This document shows positions 17,392 through 25,766 of a DNA stretch of 49,116 nt, in pieces. Both the position numbers and the translations under genes were made by a program. Position 1 is the first letter of the stretch; each line of letters opens with the position of its first letter. The notes below the pieces were generated by a model. That model had not been told where the DNA came from and did not search any database. It was given only the letters and a program-made list of their open reading frames with translations. Source of the stretch: Alphaproteobacteria bacterium (lineage in GTDB: Bacteria > Pseudomonadota > Alphaproteobacteria > Sphingomonadales > Kordiimonadaceae); assembly GCA_021774735.1 (NCBI GenBank), contig JAJFIS010000045.1:1-49116 (forward strand), read 5' to 3'.

Positions 17392-18570
17392 ATGAATAAG
17401 CCAAAAAGATTTTTAACGCGCATGACGATGTTTGTGGTGGCAGTTACCGCCCTTATTATTGCGCTAAATCAACAGCTCTCATCCGCCTTTATGGCTAACC
17501 CAGCTTTGAACGGGGTTATTGCCGCGATGCTGTTGGTGGGTATTGTCATTGCCTTTCGCCGGGTGCTTGACCTTAATCCTGAAATTGATTGGATCGTCGC
17601 TTTTCGCCGGGTGGATAGCGTGGAGAATGCCAGCCTTGGCACCCCGCCGCGCTTGATGGCGCCCGCCGCTGCCATGCTCGGGGACCAAGAGGACGAAGCG
17701 TCCATGCGCCTGTCAGCCTTGTCCTCCCGCTCGGTGCTTGACGGTATTATGTCTCGGCTCGATGAAACTAGGGAACTGTCGCGTTATTTTACCGGGCTGC
17801 TTATTTTTCTGGGCCTGCTTGGCACCTTTTGGGGTTTGCTCGGCACCATTGGCTCCATCGGCGATACCATCAACAGCTTAACCGTCGATGGCGGCGATGC
17901 AGCCCTTATGTTTGATAGCCTGAAAGCAGGGCTTGAAGCACCGCTATCGGGCATGGGTACGGCCTTTTCATCGTCCCTATTTGGTCTTGCGGGCTCCTTG
18001 GTTTTAGGTTTTTTGGACCTGCAAGCCACCCAGGCGCAAACGCGGTTCTTCAATGATGTTGAAGACTGGCTGTCATCGGTAACGCAGCTATCTCGCGGCG
18101 GCGATGTGGACGGTGTTGCGGCAACACCCGGTGCCTATATGACCGCTTTGATGGAACAAACGGCCGACGGCATTGACAAATTACAGCGCACATTAAAGCG
18201 CGGTCAGGAAGATGGTCGCGGCTTAAATGATGCGGTTATACAAATGGGCGAAGCGCTTTCATCCCTTAGCGACCGAATGGCCGAGCAACAGGCAGGCACT
18301 TCAGTGCAGGCCGATAACCAAATGAAATTGGCAGCGGCGATTGACCGGTTGGCGAGCGAGGATAAAGCAGCAGCACCCGTGATGGATGATGCATCAAGGC
18401 AACATCTGCGCAATGTTGATCTGGGGCTAAAGCATCTGGCCGGTGAGCAGGCCCGCCAAAATGATATGCTGATTGATGAGTTGCGGGCGGAACTGAAATT
18501 ATTGGCGCGGACGATCTCTGCGGGATTGGACGCAGCGGTAACTTCTACTAAAAACAGCGAGCACGACTGA
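17392..18570 (+). CDS. MotA/TolQ/ExbB-like proton channel protein
   Basis: The 392-residue protein has membrane helices near 12-29 and 39-57, a third at 131-151 (GLLIFLGLLGTFWGLLGTI) and a fourth around 185-200, with the MotA/ExbB core in the last two. A long C-terminal part (210-392) is helical and probably cytoplasmic. The ATG at 17392 follows AGAGAG. Its TGA overlaps the ATG of the OmpA-domain gene as TGATG, so the two proteins are translationally coupled and should form one complex, as do MotA-MotB and ZorA-ZorB. No flagellar gene is near. Confidence 0.82.
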   Translation: MNKPKRFLTRMTMFVVAVTALIIALNQQLSSAFMANPALNGVIAAMLLVGIVIAFRRVLDLNPEIDWIVAFRRVDSVENASLGTPPRLMAPAAAMLGDQEDEASMRLSALSSRSVLDGIMSRLDETRELSRYFTGLLIFLGLLGTFWGLLGTIGSIGDTINSLTVDGGDAALMFDSLKAGLEAPLSGMGTAFSSSLFGLAGSLVLGFLDLQATQAQTRFFNDVEDWLSSVTQLSRGGDVDGVAATPGAYMTALMEQTADGIDKLQRTLKRGQEDGRGLNDAVIQMGEALSSLSDRMAEQQAGTSVQADNQMKLAAAIDRLASEDKAAAPVMDDASRQHLRNVDLGLKHLAGEQARQNDMLIDELRAELKLLARTISAGLDAAVTSTKNSEHD

Positions 18571-19664
18571 TGCGGGCGATGCGCAGACGGGTTGGGGGCG
18601 GCAACACGGATAATAGCTGGCCGGGTTTTGTCGATGCGCTGAGCAGTTTGTTGCTGGTTATTATTTTTCTACTGTCGATGTTCGTACTTGGTCAATTTTT
18701 CTTGGGCCAAGCCCTGTCTGGTCGGGATGAAGCCATCGCGGACCTGCGCGGGCAATTAAGCGAACTTGGCAGTATGCTCAAGATGGAGCGCACCACCAAC
18801 GCGGACCTGCGTAAAAATATGGGTGAGTTAACCGCGTCCCTTGCATCGGCCTCGGGGGAGCGAGATAGTTTGCAGACAGCGCTGACCACGGCTCGGGATG
18901 CATTGGATGCATCCGAGGGAAAATTACAAGAGTTGAAAGCTACGCAAGCCGATACAGCCGAAGATTTGGCAGATATTACAGATCGTTATGCGGGGGCCAG
19001 TACGGCCCTGAGTGAAGAGCGGGCACTGTCTGCAGCAGCTCAATTAGAGACGCAGCGCCTGCGTATTGACCTGAGTGCCCTGCAGCAACAACTGGCGCGC
19101 TTAGAGGCAGCACTGGATTCCAGTGAAGACCGGGACCGGCGAAACCAAGCGGTTATTGTTGATCTTGGTAGGCGCTTAAACACGGCGCTTGCCAGTAAAG
19201 TTGAAGAGCTTGCAGGCTATCGCAGTGAATTTTTTGGCCGGCTGAAGGATGTCTTGTCAAAACGGTCTGAAATTCGCATTGAAGGCGACCGTTTTGTTTT
19301 TGCGTCTGAACTGCTTTTCTCTAGTGCCAGTGCGGAACTTAATGCCGAGGGCAGAGCGGAACTACGCAAATTTGCCACATCCCTTATTTCTATTTCGGCA
19401 GAAATACCACCTGAGTTAAATTGGATATTGCGGGTTGATGGCCATACGGATAATCGCCCCATTCGCAATGCGCCGTACGAAAGCAATTGGGAACTATCAG
19501 CCGCAAGAGCGATCAGCGTCGTGAAATTTCTCATCAGCGTCGGCGTGCCATCAGAGCGCCTGGCCGCTGCGGGGTTTGGTGAGTTTCAACCCCTTGACCC
19601 GGCCAACAATAGCTTCGCATGGGCGCGCAATCGCCGGATCGAAATGCGCCTTACCCAGCGGTAA
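18570..19664 (+). CDS. MotB/ZorB-like OmpA-domain protein
   Basis: The 364 residues begin with a short basic stretch and one membrane helix (about 24-44) with Asp22 just before it, where MotB-type stators carry their proton-binding Asp. A coiled coil spans roughly 50-215, and an OmpA/MotB peptidoglycan-binding domain fills 235-364, with VDGHTDNRPI and the ending WARNRRIEMRL. The partner is the MotA-like protein whose gene overlaps by one base. It probably uses the proton gradient to act on the envelope, but its task is unknown. Confidence 0.82.
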   Translation: MRAMRRRVGGGNTDNSWPGFVDALSSLLLVIIFLLSMFVLGQFFLGQALSGRDEAIADLRGQLSELGSMLKMERTTNADLRKNMGELTASLASASGERDSLQTALTTARDALDASEGKLQELKATQADTAEDLADITDRYAGASTALSEERALSAAAQLETQRLRIDLSALQQQLARLEAALDSSEDRDRRNQAVIVDLGRRLNTALASKVEELAGYRSEFFGRLKDVLSKRSEIRIEGDRFVFASELLFSSASAELNAEGRAELRKFATSLISISAEIPPELNWILRVDGHTDNRPIRNAPYESNWELSAARAISVVKFLISVGVPSERLAAAGFGEFQPLDPANNSFAWARNRRIEMRLTQR

Positions 19665-19694
19665 AGCGCCAATATGAGAGCTGCCGGGCGTAAG

Positions 19695-19718
19695 AAATTA
19701 GGCAAAAGCCTAATTTTT
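19695..19718 (+). terminator. Rho-independent terminator after the OmpA-domain gene
   Basis: AAATTAGGC-AAAA-GCCTAATTT is a perfect 9-bp stem with a 4-base loop that runs into TTTTT. It separates the MotA/OmpA pair from the lipoprotein gene. Confidence 0.9.
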
Positions 19719-19803
19719 GACACTCTTTGGGCGCAAAGGTCACCGCGCAAATAATAGTAATCTAAGGATTACAATGTTTCAGACATTAATTAGGGAGAAG
19801 ATA

Positions 19804-20265
19804 ATGCAAAATTCATTTTTAAAGACAACCGCTTTGCTGGCGGTAATGAGCTTGGGCCTAGCGGCATGCGGGGATAGCTCTGAGGCTGACAAAGCACAAG
19901 ATGCGGCAAATGACGCGGCAAAAGATGCGGGCGGCGATGCCAGTGAAGCTGCGGGTACCATGATGGAACAAGCCAAAGAAGTGGTAGCAGATGTTGCCGA
20001 AGCGATTAAACTTGATACTTCAAGCGCAGCAGCTTTCAAAGATAGCTTGGCATCGATGAAAGCGTCTCTTTCTGACGCTGATCAAGGCAAGTTAACCAAT
20101 GCCCTTGCCAGTCTTGGCAAGAAAGCCGTGGCGGAAAGCGATGGCGGTATATTGGGAACCGTTAAATCTGTTGCCGGCGGCGGAGCAGAAGATGCAATTT
20201 TAAGCAAGTTTGGTGACCAGCTGAACGGTATGAGTTTTGAAGACTTGCTTGCCTTTGCCGGGTAA
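19804..20265 (+). CDS. DUF6694-like lipoprotein
   Basis: This 153-residue protein has a lipoprotein signal ending LGLAAC with the lipidated Cys at 22. A region rich in Ala, Asp and Lys follows (25-65), then a domain starting LDTSSAAAFKDSLASMKASLSDADQGKL that resembles the DUF6694 family. AGGGAGAAG precedes the ATG. The +2 residue after Cys is Gly, which does not signal inner-membrane retention in E. coli terms. Function is unknown; it has its own terminator. Confidence 0.7.
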   Translation: MQNSFLKTTALLAVMSLGLAACGDSSEADKAQDAANDAAKDAGGDASEAAGTMMEQAKEVVADVAEAIKLDTSSAAAFKDSLASMKASLSDADQGKLTNALASLGKKAVAESDGGILGTVKSVAGGGAEDAILSKFGDQLNGMSFEDLLAFAG

Positions 20266-20293
20266 CACCAAAATAATTTCGCTAAATAAAGTA

Positions 20294-20324
20294 AAAGCTC
20301 GGCCATTTTGGCCGGGCTTTTTTA
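20294..20324. terminator. Terminator between the lipoprotein and ABC exporter genes
   Basis: AAAGCTCGGCC-ATTT-TGGCCGGGCTTTTTTA forms a GC-rich hairpin with U-runs on both strands. It can therefore serve the lipoprotein gene and the convergent ABC exporter gene. Confidence 0.9.
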
Positions 20325-20363
20325 GTAGGGCTTTTTATGCTGTGGCATTTGGGAAATTTCTCT

Positions 20364-22142
20364 TTATATGCTATCGCCAAACTGTAAATCAGCGAGGCGT
20401 TTATAAAGGCCGCCGTTTTTCACCAAGTCACTATGGGTGCCTTCGGCTACAATTTTGCCGCCGTCCATAACAATGATGCGGTCAGCCTTTTTGACGGTGG
20501 CAAGACGGTGGGCGATAACAATGGTTGTCCGGCCCTCCATCAAATGATCAAGGGCAATTTGAACCTTCTGTTCGCTCTCTGCGTCTAGCGCACTTGTCGC
20601 TTCGTCCAGCAGTAAGATGGGTGCATCACGCAATACTGCACGGGCGATGGCAAGGCGTTGACGCTGCCCTCCAGATAGACGCAATCCGCGTTCCCCTAGA
20701 AATGTATCAAATCCATTTGTTTGATCTTCGATGAATTCAATGGCGGCAGCAGATCTTGCTGCTTCTTTAATGGCATCCAAATTAGCGTCTAAGCGACCAT
20801 AACGGATATTTTCGGCTACTGTATCGGCAAACAAAATAGTTTCTTGCGGCACAAAAGCCAAATGGCTTCTAAAATCAGTTGGGTCGGTCATTTTAATGTC
20901 AGTATCATCGATGCGTATAGACCCCAGTTGAGGGTCATAAAAGCGCAGTAACATTTGTAATACGGTGGTTTTGCCAGCGCCAGATGGGCCAACAAGTGCA
21001 ATGGTTTCTCCAGCCTTTACATCCAGTGTGAAGCCCCTTAAAGCAGCGCGTTCAGGCTTGGATGGGTAGTAGAAGGTTACATCATCAAAATGAATGTCAC
21101 CGTTGATCGTCTCTGGCATTGCTATGGGATTGACAGGGGTCTTAATCTTGCTCTCAGCGCGCAGAAGTTCTGCCAAGCGACCAGCGGCACCAGCGGCACG
21201 TTGCAGTTCGCCGTAAACCTCGCTCAAGGCACCAAAGGCACCGGCGACGATAACGGCAAGCATAATGAAGCTAAGCATGTCCCCGCCGCTCATGGCACCA
21301 GACATTACATCCTGCGCACCCTTATACAGGATCATGGCGATGCCACCAAAAATCAACGAGATAACCATGGCGGTTAGCAAAGCGCGGACTAAAATACGGA
21401 TGCGGGCGATGCTAAAGGCTTGCTCCACGCGTCCGCTAAAACGGCGGCTCTCTTCTGCTTCACGGGTGAAGGCTTGGACGATGTTAAGCGATGAAAGCGA
21501 TTCGTTCACCTGCGCGCCAACATCAGCAACCCGGTCTTGGCTCTTGCGAGAAAGTTTTTTAACCCTTCTACCCATCAACACAATGGTCACCAAAACAAGC
21601 GGTACTACAATAGCGATACCAAGCATTAGCTCGGGCGATTGGATGGACAGCATGATCGAGCCAACAATGGCGGTGAGAAAATTGCGCAGCCAAACAGATA
21701 CGCTAGACCCAACGATGCTTTGCACGAGGGTGGTGTCGGCGGTAAGGCGCGAAACAATCTCTCCGGGGCGGTTTTCTTCAAAAAATTCGGGCGACAGATG
21801 CACAAGGCGGTTAAAGATTGCTTTGCGGATATCAGCAACGACTCGCTCGCCTATCCAGCTAACAAAATAGAATCGGGCTGAAGTAGCAAAGGCTAACAGC
21901 ACAACGACGACACCGAGAACGTAAAAATACTGGTTAACTAGTGCAGCATTTTCTTGACTGAAGCCATCCACCGCATCGCCCATCGCACCGGGGATGGAGA
22001 GAACACTCCCCGAACCAATGATCAGAAAAAATAAGGCCGCTAGCATATGCCCTTTATAGGGGCGAACGAAGTGCCAGAGAGTTTTTAGATTGGTGAGCGG
22101 GCCTTTTGGCGGCTCGTCCTCGCGTCGTGGCTCATCGGTCAT
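20364..22142 (-). CDS. ABC exporter, fused membrane and ATPase domains (MsbA-like)
   Basis: A 592-residue half-transporter with six membrane helices in 30-310 and an ATPase domain after 345. Walker A GPSGAGKT is at 385-392, the signature LSGGQRQRLA near 489, and Walker B ILLLDEATSALD near 508. The layout is that of MsbA, which flips lipid A, but the family also exports lipids, peptides and drugs. Neighbours do not indicate a cargo. It is divergent from rpmE and ends at a bidirectional terminator. Confidence 0.92.
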   Translation of the reverse strand: MTDEPRREDEPPKGPLTNLKTLWHFVRPYKGHMLAALFFLIIGSGSVLSIPGAMGDAVDGFSQENAALVNQYFYVLGVVVVLLAFATSARFYFVSWIGERVVADIRKAIFNRLVHLSPEFFEENRPGEIVSRLTADTTLVQSIVGSSVSVWLRNFLTAIVGSIMLSIQSPELMLGIAIVVPLVLVTIVLMGRRVKKLSRKSQDRVADVGAQVNESLSSLNIVQAFTREAEESRRFSGRVEQAFSIARIRILVRALLTAMVISLIFGGIAMILYKGAQDVMSGAMSGGDMLSFIMLAVIVAGAFGALSEVYGELQRAAGAAGRLAELLRAESKIKTPVNPIAMPETINGDIHFDDVTFYYPSKPERAALRGFTLDVKAGETIALVGPSGAGKTTVLQMLLRFYDPQLGSIRIDDTDIKMTDPTDFRSHLAFVPQETILFADTVAENIRYGRLDANLDAIKEAARSAAAIEFIEDQTNGFDTFLGERGLRLSGGQRQRLAIARAVLRDAPILLLDEATSALDAESEQKVQIALDHLMEGRTTIVIAHRLATVKKADRIIVMDGGKIVAEGTHSDLVKNGGLYKRLADLQFGDSI

Positions 22143-22273
22143 TCTTTATTGGCTCCATTATTATCCAGCAGATATAATGCGCTTGACGCTTTATAACAAT
22201 GGTCAATATGCATCAAATTATAGTGTGGTAGGGGATAGTTTGAAAATAAGCGGCCTTCTGATCTAAATGGCCC

Positions 22274-22302
22274 TTGCATTCCCCTTCAGTCAGCGCTATA
22301 CG
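22274..22302 (+). promoter_or_regulatory. Predicted promoter of rpmE
   Basis: TTGCAT and TATACG are separated by 17 bases, and rpmE starts 27 bases after the -10 box. Match to the housekeeping consensus is moderate. Confidence 0.5.
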
Positions 22303-22328
22303 AACGCCTCGTTTTCGGAGAAAAGACT

Positions 22329-22556
22329 ATGAAACAAGAAATTCATCCTGATTACCATACCATCAAAGTGGTAATGACTGACGGTAGCACTTTTGAAACA
22401 CGTTCCACATGGGGCGCTGAAGGTGATACTATGACGCTTGAAGTTGACCCTAAAGTGCATCCAGCATGGACCGGCGGCAATCGCTCATTGCTTGATGCGG
22501 GTGGCCAAGTTGCACGCTTTAACAAGCGTTTTGGTTCCTTTTCGCTTAAGAAATAG
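22329..22556 (+). CDS. rpmE: 50S ribosomal protein L31 (zinc-less form)
   Basis: The 75-residue protein is L31 of the alphaproteobacterial kind: [19 protein letters not shown], then HPAWTGG and FNKRFGSF. The zinc-binding cysteines of the C+ form are absent. GGAGAAA precedes the ATG. A terminator follows at 22585, so it is a single-gene unit. Confidence 0.97.
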   Translation: MKQEIHPDYHTIKVVMTDGSTFETRSTWGAEGDTMTLEVDPKVHPAWTGGNRSLLDAGGQVARFNKRFGSFSLKK

Positions 22557-22584
22557 TCAGCTTAAAAACATCATTTCGGTGAAG

Positions 22585-22607
22585 GGTGCTCTTTTGAGCG
22601 CCTTTTT
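22585..22607 (+). terminator. Terminator of rpmE
   Basis: GGTGCTC-TTTT-GAGCGCC is a 7-bp stem with one G-U pair, followed by TTTTTT. Confidence 0.85.
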
Positions 22608-22647
22608 TCGTGTTTTGGAGAAGGTTTCTCCTTTTCACTCTTATGGC

Positions 22648-22675
22648 CTTGAAGGTTCAGAATTTACCCTTACAT
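22648..22675 (+). promoter_or_regulatory. RpoH-like heat-shock promoter of hsp20
   Basis: CTTG (22648-22651) and CTTACAT (22669-22675) are 17 bases apart. Alphaproteobacterial RpoH promoters are described as CTTG-N17/18-CYTATNT, matched here at six of seven -10 positions. Transcription would start near 22682, just before the first hairpin of the thermometer. Confidence 0.55.
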
Positions 22676-22684
22676 ATATTATAT

Positions 22685-22771
22685 CCGGTGCCCATAAGGG
22701 GCCGGAGATTTGAGAAATAGCTTGGCCGAATGCGGCAGGCAGCGGCATCAATCGCTTAATGAAAGGATTAT
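22685..22771 (+). ncRNA. ROSE-type RNA thermometer in the hsp20 leader
   Basis: Three hairpins precede the hsp20 start. The first is CCGG..CCC-ATAA-GGG..CCGG (22685-22705). The second is GCCG-AATG-CGGC (22725-22736), extended by a lower stem with one bulged G. The third masks the ribosome site: AAUC(G)CUU (22750-22757) pairs with AAGGAUU (22763-22769) around a five-base loop, with G54 of this numbering bulged opposite the AGGA. A UYGCU segment with a bulged G facing the Shine-Dalgarno sequence is the hallmark of ROSE elements, which melt on heat to allow translation of small heat-shock genes. Confidence 0.78.
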
Positions 22772-23209
22772 ATGATGCGTAGATTTGATTTATCCCCCCT
22801 AATGAGAAGCAGCGTTGGTTTTGACCATTTGAACCGGCTGCTCGACAGTTCCCTAACAACCGATGCGGACACAGCGTACCCACCTTATAACATCGAAAAA
22901 ATATCAGAGGATGACTATTTGATATCGATGGCGGTTGCGGGCTTTGATCCGGCAGAGCTTACTATTACCGTCCAAGAAGGCACCTTGACCATTGAGGCTA
23001 AAGGCGAAACAGACGATAGTGAGCGAACCTTCCTACACCGTGGTATAGCGCGGCGGGCCTTTGAGCGCCGCTTTCAACTGGCCGATACAATTCAGGTGGG
23101 CGAGGCCCGCTTTGAGCATGGTATGTTGCTAATTGACCTGAAACGGGTGATCCCTGAGCATAAAAAGCCTCGGCAGATATCGATCCAAACCATTGCTGAA
23201 GCGGCTTAA
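22772..23209 (+). CDS. Small heat-shock protein, Hsp20/IbpA family
   Basis: This 145-residue chaperone holds unfolding proteins in the cytoplasm. The alpha-crystallin domain spans about 36-128: YNIEKISEDDYLISMAVAGF at its start and RRAFERRFQL within. The short N-terminal arm DLSPLMRSSVGFDHLNRLLD is the IbpA-type start. Two adjacent ATGs (22772 and 22775) follow AAAGGAT, which is locked in the thermometer hairpin. The tail has no clear IXI motif, though ISIQTI may serve. Confidence 0.93.
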   Translation: MMRRFDLSPLMRSSVGFDHLNRLLDSSLTTDADTAYPPYNIEKISEDDYLISMAVAGFDPAELTITVQEGTLTIEAKGETDDSERTFLHRGIARRAFERRFQLADTIQVGEARFEHGMLLIDLKRVIPEHKKPRQISIQTIAEAA

Positions 23210-23232
23210 CCTCAATTGAATGTAAAATGACC

Positions 23233-23270
23233 CCCGCCCATGGTGTTGATCGCATGTGGGCGGGTTTTAT
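23233..23270. terminator. Terminator between hsp20 and the DUF1192 gene
   Basis: CCCGCCCA (23233-23240) and TGGGCGGG (23257-23264) form a perfect 8-bp GC stem followed by TTTTATTTT. The convergent DUF1192 gene ends at 23277. Confidence 0.85.
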
Positions 23271-23276
23271 TTTGGC

Positions 23277-23474
23277 TTAATTGCCAAATACGGCTTCTGC
23301 CGCTGACCGGCTATCACCCCGTGCTGCATGAGCGGCCTCCGCGCGGGTAATCTCAGTCTTTAAACGCTCAATACGTTCCATCAATTCGTGGGCACTGAGC
23401 GTTGATATATCTTCTTTTTCCACATCAAATAGCGGTCCCGTTTTCTTCTGTGGTAAATCTTCAAAATCCATCAC
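23277..23474 (-). CDS. DUF1192 family protein
   Basis: The 65-residue protein matches DUF1192, a short alphaproteobacterial family of unknown role. After a Pro/Lys-rich start comes the conserved helix LSAHELMERIERLKTEITRAEA. AGGAGA precedes the ATG. It is divergent from the quinone reductase gene. Confidence 0.85.
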   Translation of the reverse strand: MMDFEDLPQKKTGPLFDVEKEDISTLSAHELMERIERLKTEITRAEAAHAARGDSRSAAEAVFGN

Positions 23475-23605
23475 CCTATCTCCTTTGGCCTTGGGTATAT
23501 TAGTCTATTGAGCCTTTATAAATTGGACTTGTCAATAGAAGCCGCTAGAGCGCACAATAGAGTTTGAAATGATGCCAATTGCGGAAGTATGTGAGGGTTT
23601 TGCTA

Positions 23606-24589
23606 ATGATGGACTGTGTTGAATTAAATGGCTTTGGCGGGCCTGAAGTGCTGCAGGCGGGTAAACGAGAAAAGCCTAAGCCTCAAACTGGTGAAGTGCT
23701 GATCAAGGTCCATGCGGCTGGGGTCAACCGACCCGATGTGGTGCAGCGCATGGGCATGTATCCGCCGCCCCCGGGGGCAAGTGACATCCCGGGCCTTGAG
23801 GTCACAGGCACCATTGCGGCGCTGGGTGAGGGCGTTGAGGGATTGGTTATAGGCGATAGGGTTTGTGCTTTGGTCACCGGCGGTGGCTATGCGGCTTACT
23901 GTGTTGCACCTATTGAGACTGTTCTGCCAGTACCCGGTGGTATGGATTTTGCCTCTGCTGCTGCGATCCCAGAGACATATTTCACCGTTTGGTCCAATGT
24001 TTTTGACCGGGGTGGTCTGCAAGCTGGCGAATGGCTGCTGGTACATGGGGGTTCATCGGGTATAGGCTCTACCGCCATTCAGTTAGCCCGTGCTTTTGGG
24101 GCTAAGGTTATCACAACGGTGGGTAATGCAGACAAAGTTAAATTTTGTACAAGCTTAGGCGCCGACCATGTGGTGAATTACCGCGAGTGTGACTTTGAAG
24201 CTGAAGTCGCAAAAGTTACCGATAATAACGGCGTGAATGTCGTATTAGATATGGTCGGTGGTGATTATATAGCGAGGAACATTGGTGTGATGGCGGTCGG
24301 TGGGCGTCATGTCTCCATCGCTTTTCTTGGCGGTCCACAGGTGCAACTAAATATGTTGCCAGTTATGTTAAAGCGCTTAGTCCTAACAGGAAGTACCCTT
24401 CGTGCCCGGGACCTGGTCTTTAAGGGGGCTATCGCTGACGCGCTAAGGGCACATGTTTGGCCACTGTTGGTTTCGGGGAAGGTGAAGCCCTATATTCACC
24501 AAACATTTTCTTTTGGTGATGCCGCAGAAGCGCACAGAGTTATGGAATCGAGCAGCCATATGGGGAAGTTGGTTCTAACTTTTGAGTGA
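23606..24589 (+). CDS. Zinc-free NAD(P)H:quinone oxidoreductase (MDR family)
   Basis: About 327 residues of the quinone-reductase branch of medium-chain dehydrogenases. The GroES-like N-terminal half ends with a Rossmann domain whose nucleotide motif is VHGGSSGIGSTAIQLA. The PIG3/QOR pattern VNRPDVVQRMGMYPPPPGAS is plain, and the catalytic zinc cysteines are missing. The ATG at 23606 follows TGAGGG; a second ATG is adjacent. Such enzymes reduce quinones or enones; the substrate is not predictable. Confidence 0.9.
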   Translation: MMDCVELNGFGGPEVLQAGKREKPKPQTGEVLIKVHAAGVNRPDVVQRMGMYPPPPGASDIPGLEVTGTIAALGEGVEGLVIGDRVCALVTGGGYAAYCVAPIETVLPVPGGMDFASAAAIPETYFTVWSNVFDRGGLQAGEWLLVHGGSSGIGSTAIQLARAFGAKVITTVGNADKVKFCTSLGADHVVNYRECDFEAEVAKVTDNNGVNVVLDMVGGDYIARNIGVMAVGGRHVSIAFLGGPQVQLNMLPVMLKRLVLTGSTLRARDLVFKGAIADALRAHVWPLLVSGKVKPYIHQTFSFGDAAEAHRVMESSSHMGKLVLTFE

Positions 24590-24705
24590 AAGTGATATTC
24601 TGGCCCACTATCGCCAAGAAAACTCGGTGACAGGGCGCTTTTGACCTGCTAGAAGGTGGTCAGGAATTCTTCCTAATCCCAGACAACCCAAATTGGTGTG
24701 CCTGG

Positions 24706-24729
24706 GCAGCCGAGCAAAAGCTCGACTGC
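24706..24729. other. Hairpin between the quinone reductase and trcR genes
   Basis: GCAG-C-CGAGC-AAAA-GCTCG-A-CTGC gives a 9-bp stem with one mismatch. No U-run follows, so it is either a weak terminator or part of the trcR leader. Confidence 0.4.
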
Positions 24730-24782
24730 GGGGAGCATAATTGTATTTAACGAACATATATACAGGAAGAACGGATAGTATT

Positions 24783-25361
24783 ATGGCACAACCTTTAATG
24801 CCAATGGCGACAGCAGTTTGGTTGGTGGACAACACCGCACTTAGCTTCAAACAAATAGGTGACTTTTGTGATTTGCATGAACTGGAAGTTCAAGGCATTG
24901 CGGACGGTACCATTGCTGTTCATATGGTCGGACAAGACCCACTTGCTAATGGTCAACTTAGTCAAGAAGAAATTGACCGTTGCCAAGATGACAGCACTGC
25001 ATCGCTCGAGCTGATGGAAACCGATATTGCACTTAAGGCCCGGACAAAAGGCCCGCGTTATACACCGCTGTCTAAGCGGCAAGACAAGCCATCGGCTATT
25101 GCCTGGCTTGTGCGTAATCATGCTGAGTTAGTTGACGCGCAGATTTGCCGCCTAGTTGGCACCACTAAGCCAACGATTGAGGCCATCCGCAGTCGGACCC
25201 ATTGGAATTCATCCAACATTACCCCGCAAGACCCAGTTGCCTTGGGCTTGTGCAAGCAGTTGGATTTGGATGAGGCGGTACAAATTGCTCATGCAAGAGC
25301 CGAAAAGGCACGGATAAAAGCGGGCATTCAGGCACCTGCTGAGGAAGCGACTAGCGAATAA
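24783..25361 (+). CDS. trcR: DUF1013 cell-cycle transcriptional regulator TrcR
   Basis: The 192-residue protein belongs to DUF1013, nearly confined to alphaproteobacteria; the Caulobacter/Sinorhizobium-type members are described as cell-cycle transcriptional regulators that bind RNA polymerase. Conserved stretches include ATAVWLVDNTALSFKQIGDFC, KPSAIAWLVRNHAELVDAQI and LVGTTKPTIEAIRSRTHWN. The ATG at 24783 fits the family start. It is monocistronic with its own terminator. Together with ccrM in this window it points to an alphaproteobacterial cell-cycle programme. Confidence 0.92.
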   Translation: MAQPLMPMATAVWLVDNTALSFKQIGDFCDLHELEVQGIADGTIAVHMVGQDPLANGQLSQEEIDRCQDDSTASLELMETDIALKARTKGPRYTPLSKRQDKPSAIAWLVRNHAELVDAQICRLVGTTKPTIEAIRSRTHWNSSNITPQDPVALGLCKQLDLDEAVQIAHARAEKARIKAGIQAPAEEATSE

Positions 25362-25385
25362 TTTGCCATAGTGGTAAGATAGCGA

Positions 25386-25416
25386 AACGCGCGATCAATT
25401 GGCCGCGCGTTTTTTG
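25386..25416 (+). terminator. Terminator of trcR
   Basis: AACGCGCG (25386-25393) and CGCGCGTT (25404-25411) form a perfect stem that leads into TTTTTT. Confidence 0.9.
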
Positions 25417-25447
25417 TTGGGATATTAAGATAGTTTCAAAAATTGCG

Positions 25448-25615
25448 TTAATGGCAATTAAATTTCTTGATCTCTTCTTTTAGCCGCAACTTTCGTTTTT
25501 TGAGGGTGCCTAGTTTTAAAGAGTCTGGATTGGGTCGGTGTTCTTCGCGGGCAATGATCTTTTCAATTTCAGCATGTTTAGCATTCAGGGTTTCTACATG
25601 CGCATCAATATTCAT
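25448..25615 (-). CDS. DUF465 (YdcH-like) small protein
   Basis: Reading the minus strand gives 55 codons: it starts MNIDAHVETLNAKHAEIEKI, goes on with REEHRPNPDSLKLG, and ends LKKRKLRLKEEIKKFNCH. The charged helix with the KKRKLRLKEEI pattern is typical of the DUF465/YdcH family. AAGGAG lies 9 bases before the ATG. A second DUF465 gene is at 26957. Function is unknown. Confidence 0.85.
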   Translation of the reverse strand: MNIDAHVETLNAKHAEIEKIIAREEHRPNPDSLKLGTLKKRKLRLKEEIKKFNCH

Positions 25616-25766
25616 TCCCGTACTCCTTATGTTGAAAATTTAGATCTATATTTCACCACTAAAGAGAGGCTTTGTCACCTAAAAGATTGAACCTTTGGGG
25701 AAAGCCTGTATCTTTGGGCACTTAGATATGGTTAATAAAAAGCAACTAAATTTAGGGCGATTTGAA

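Noticed and set aside
17392-19664. Zorya anti-phage system
   Set aside because: Only ZorA/B-like genes are present. No ZorC, ZorD or ZorE candidate lies beside them; the next genes are a lipoprotein and an ABC exporter.
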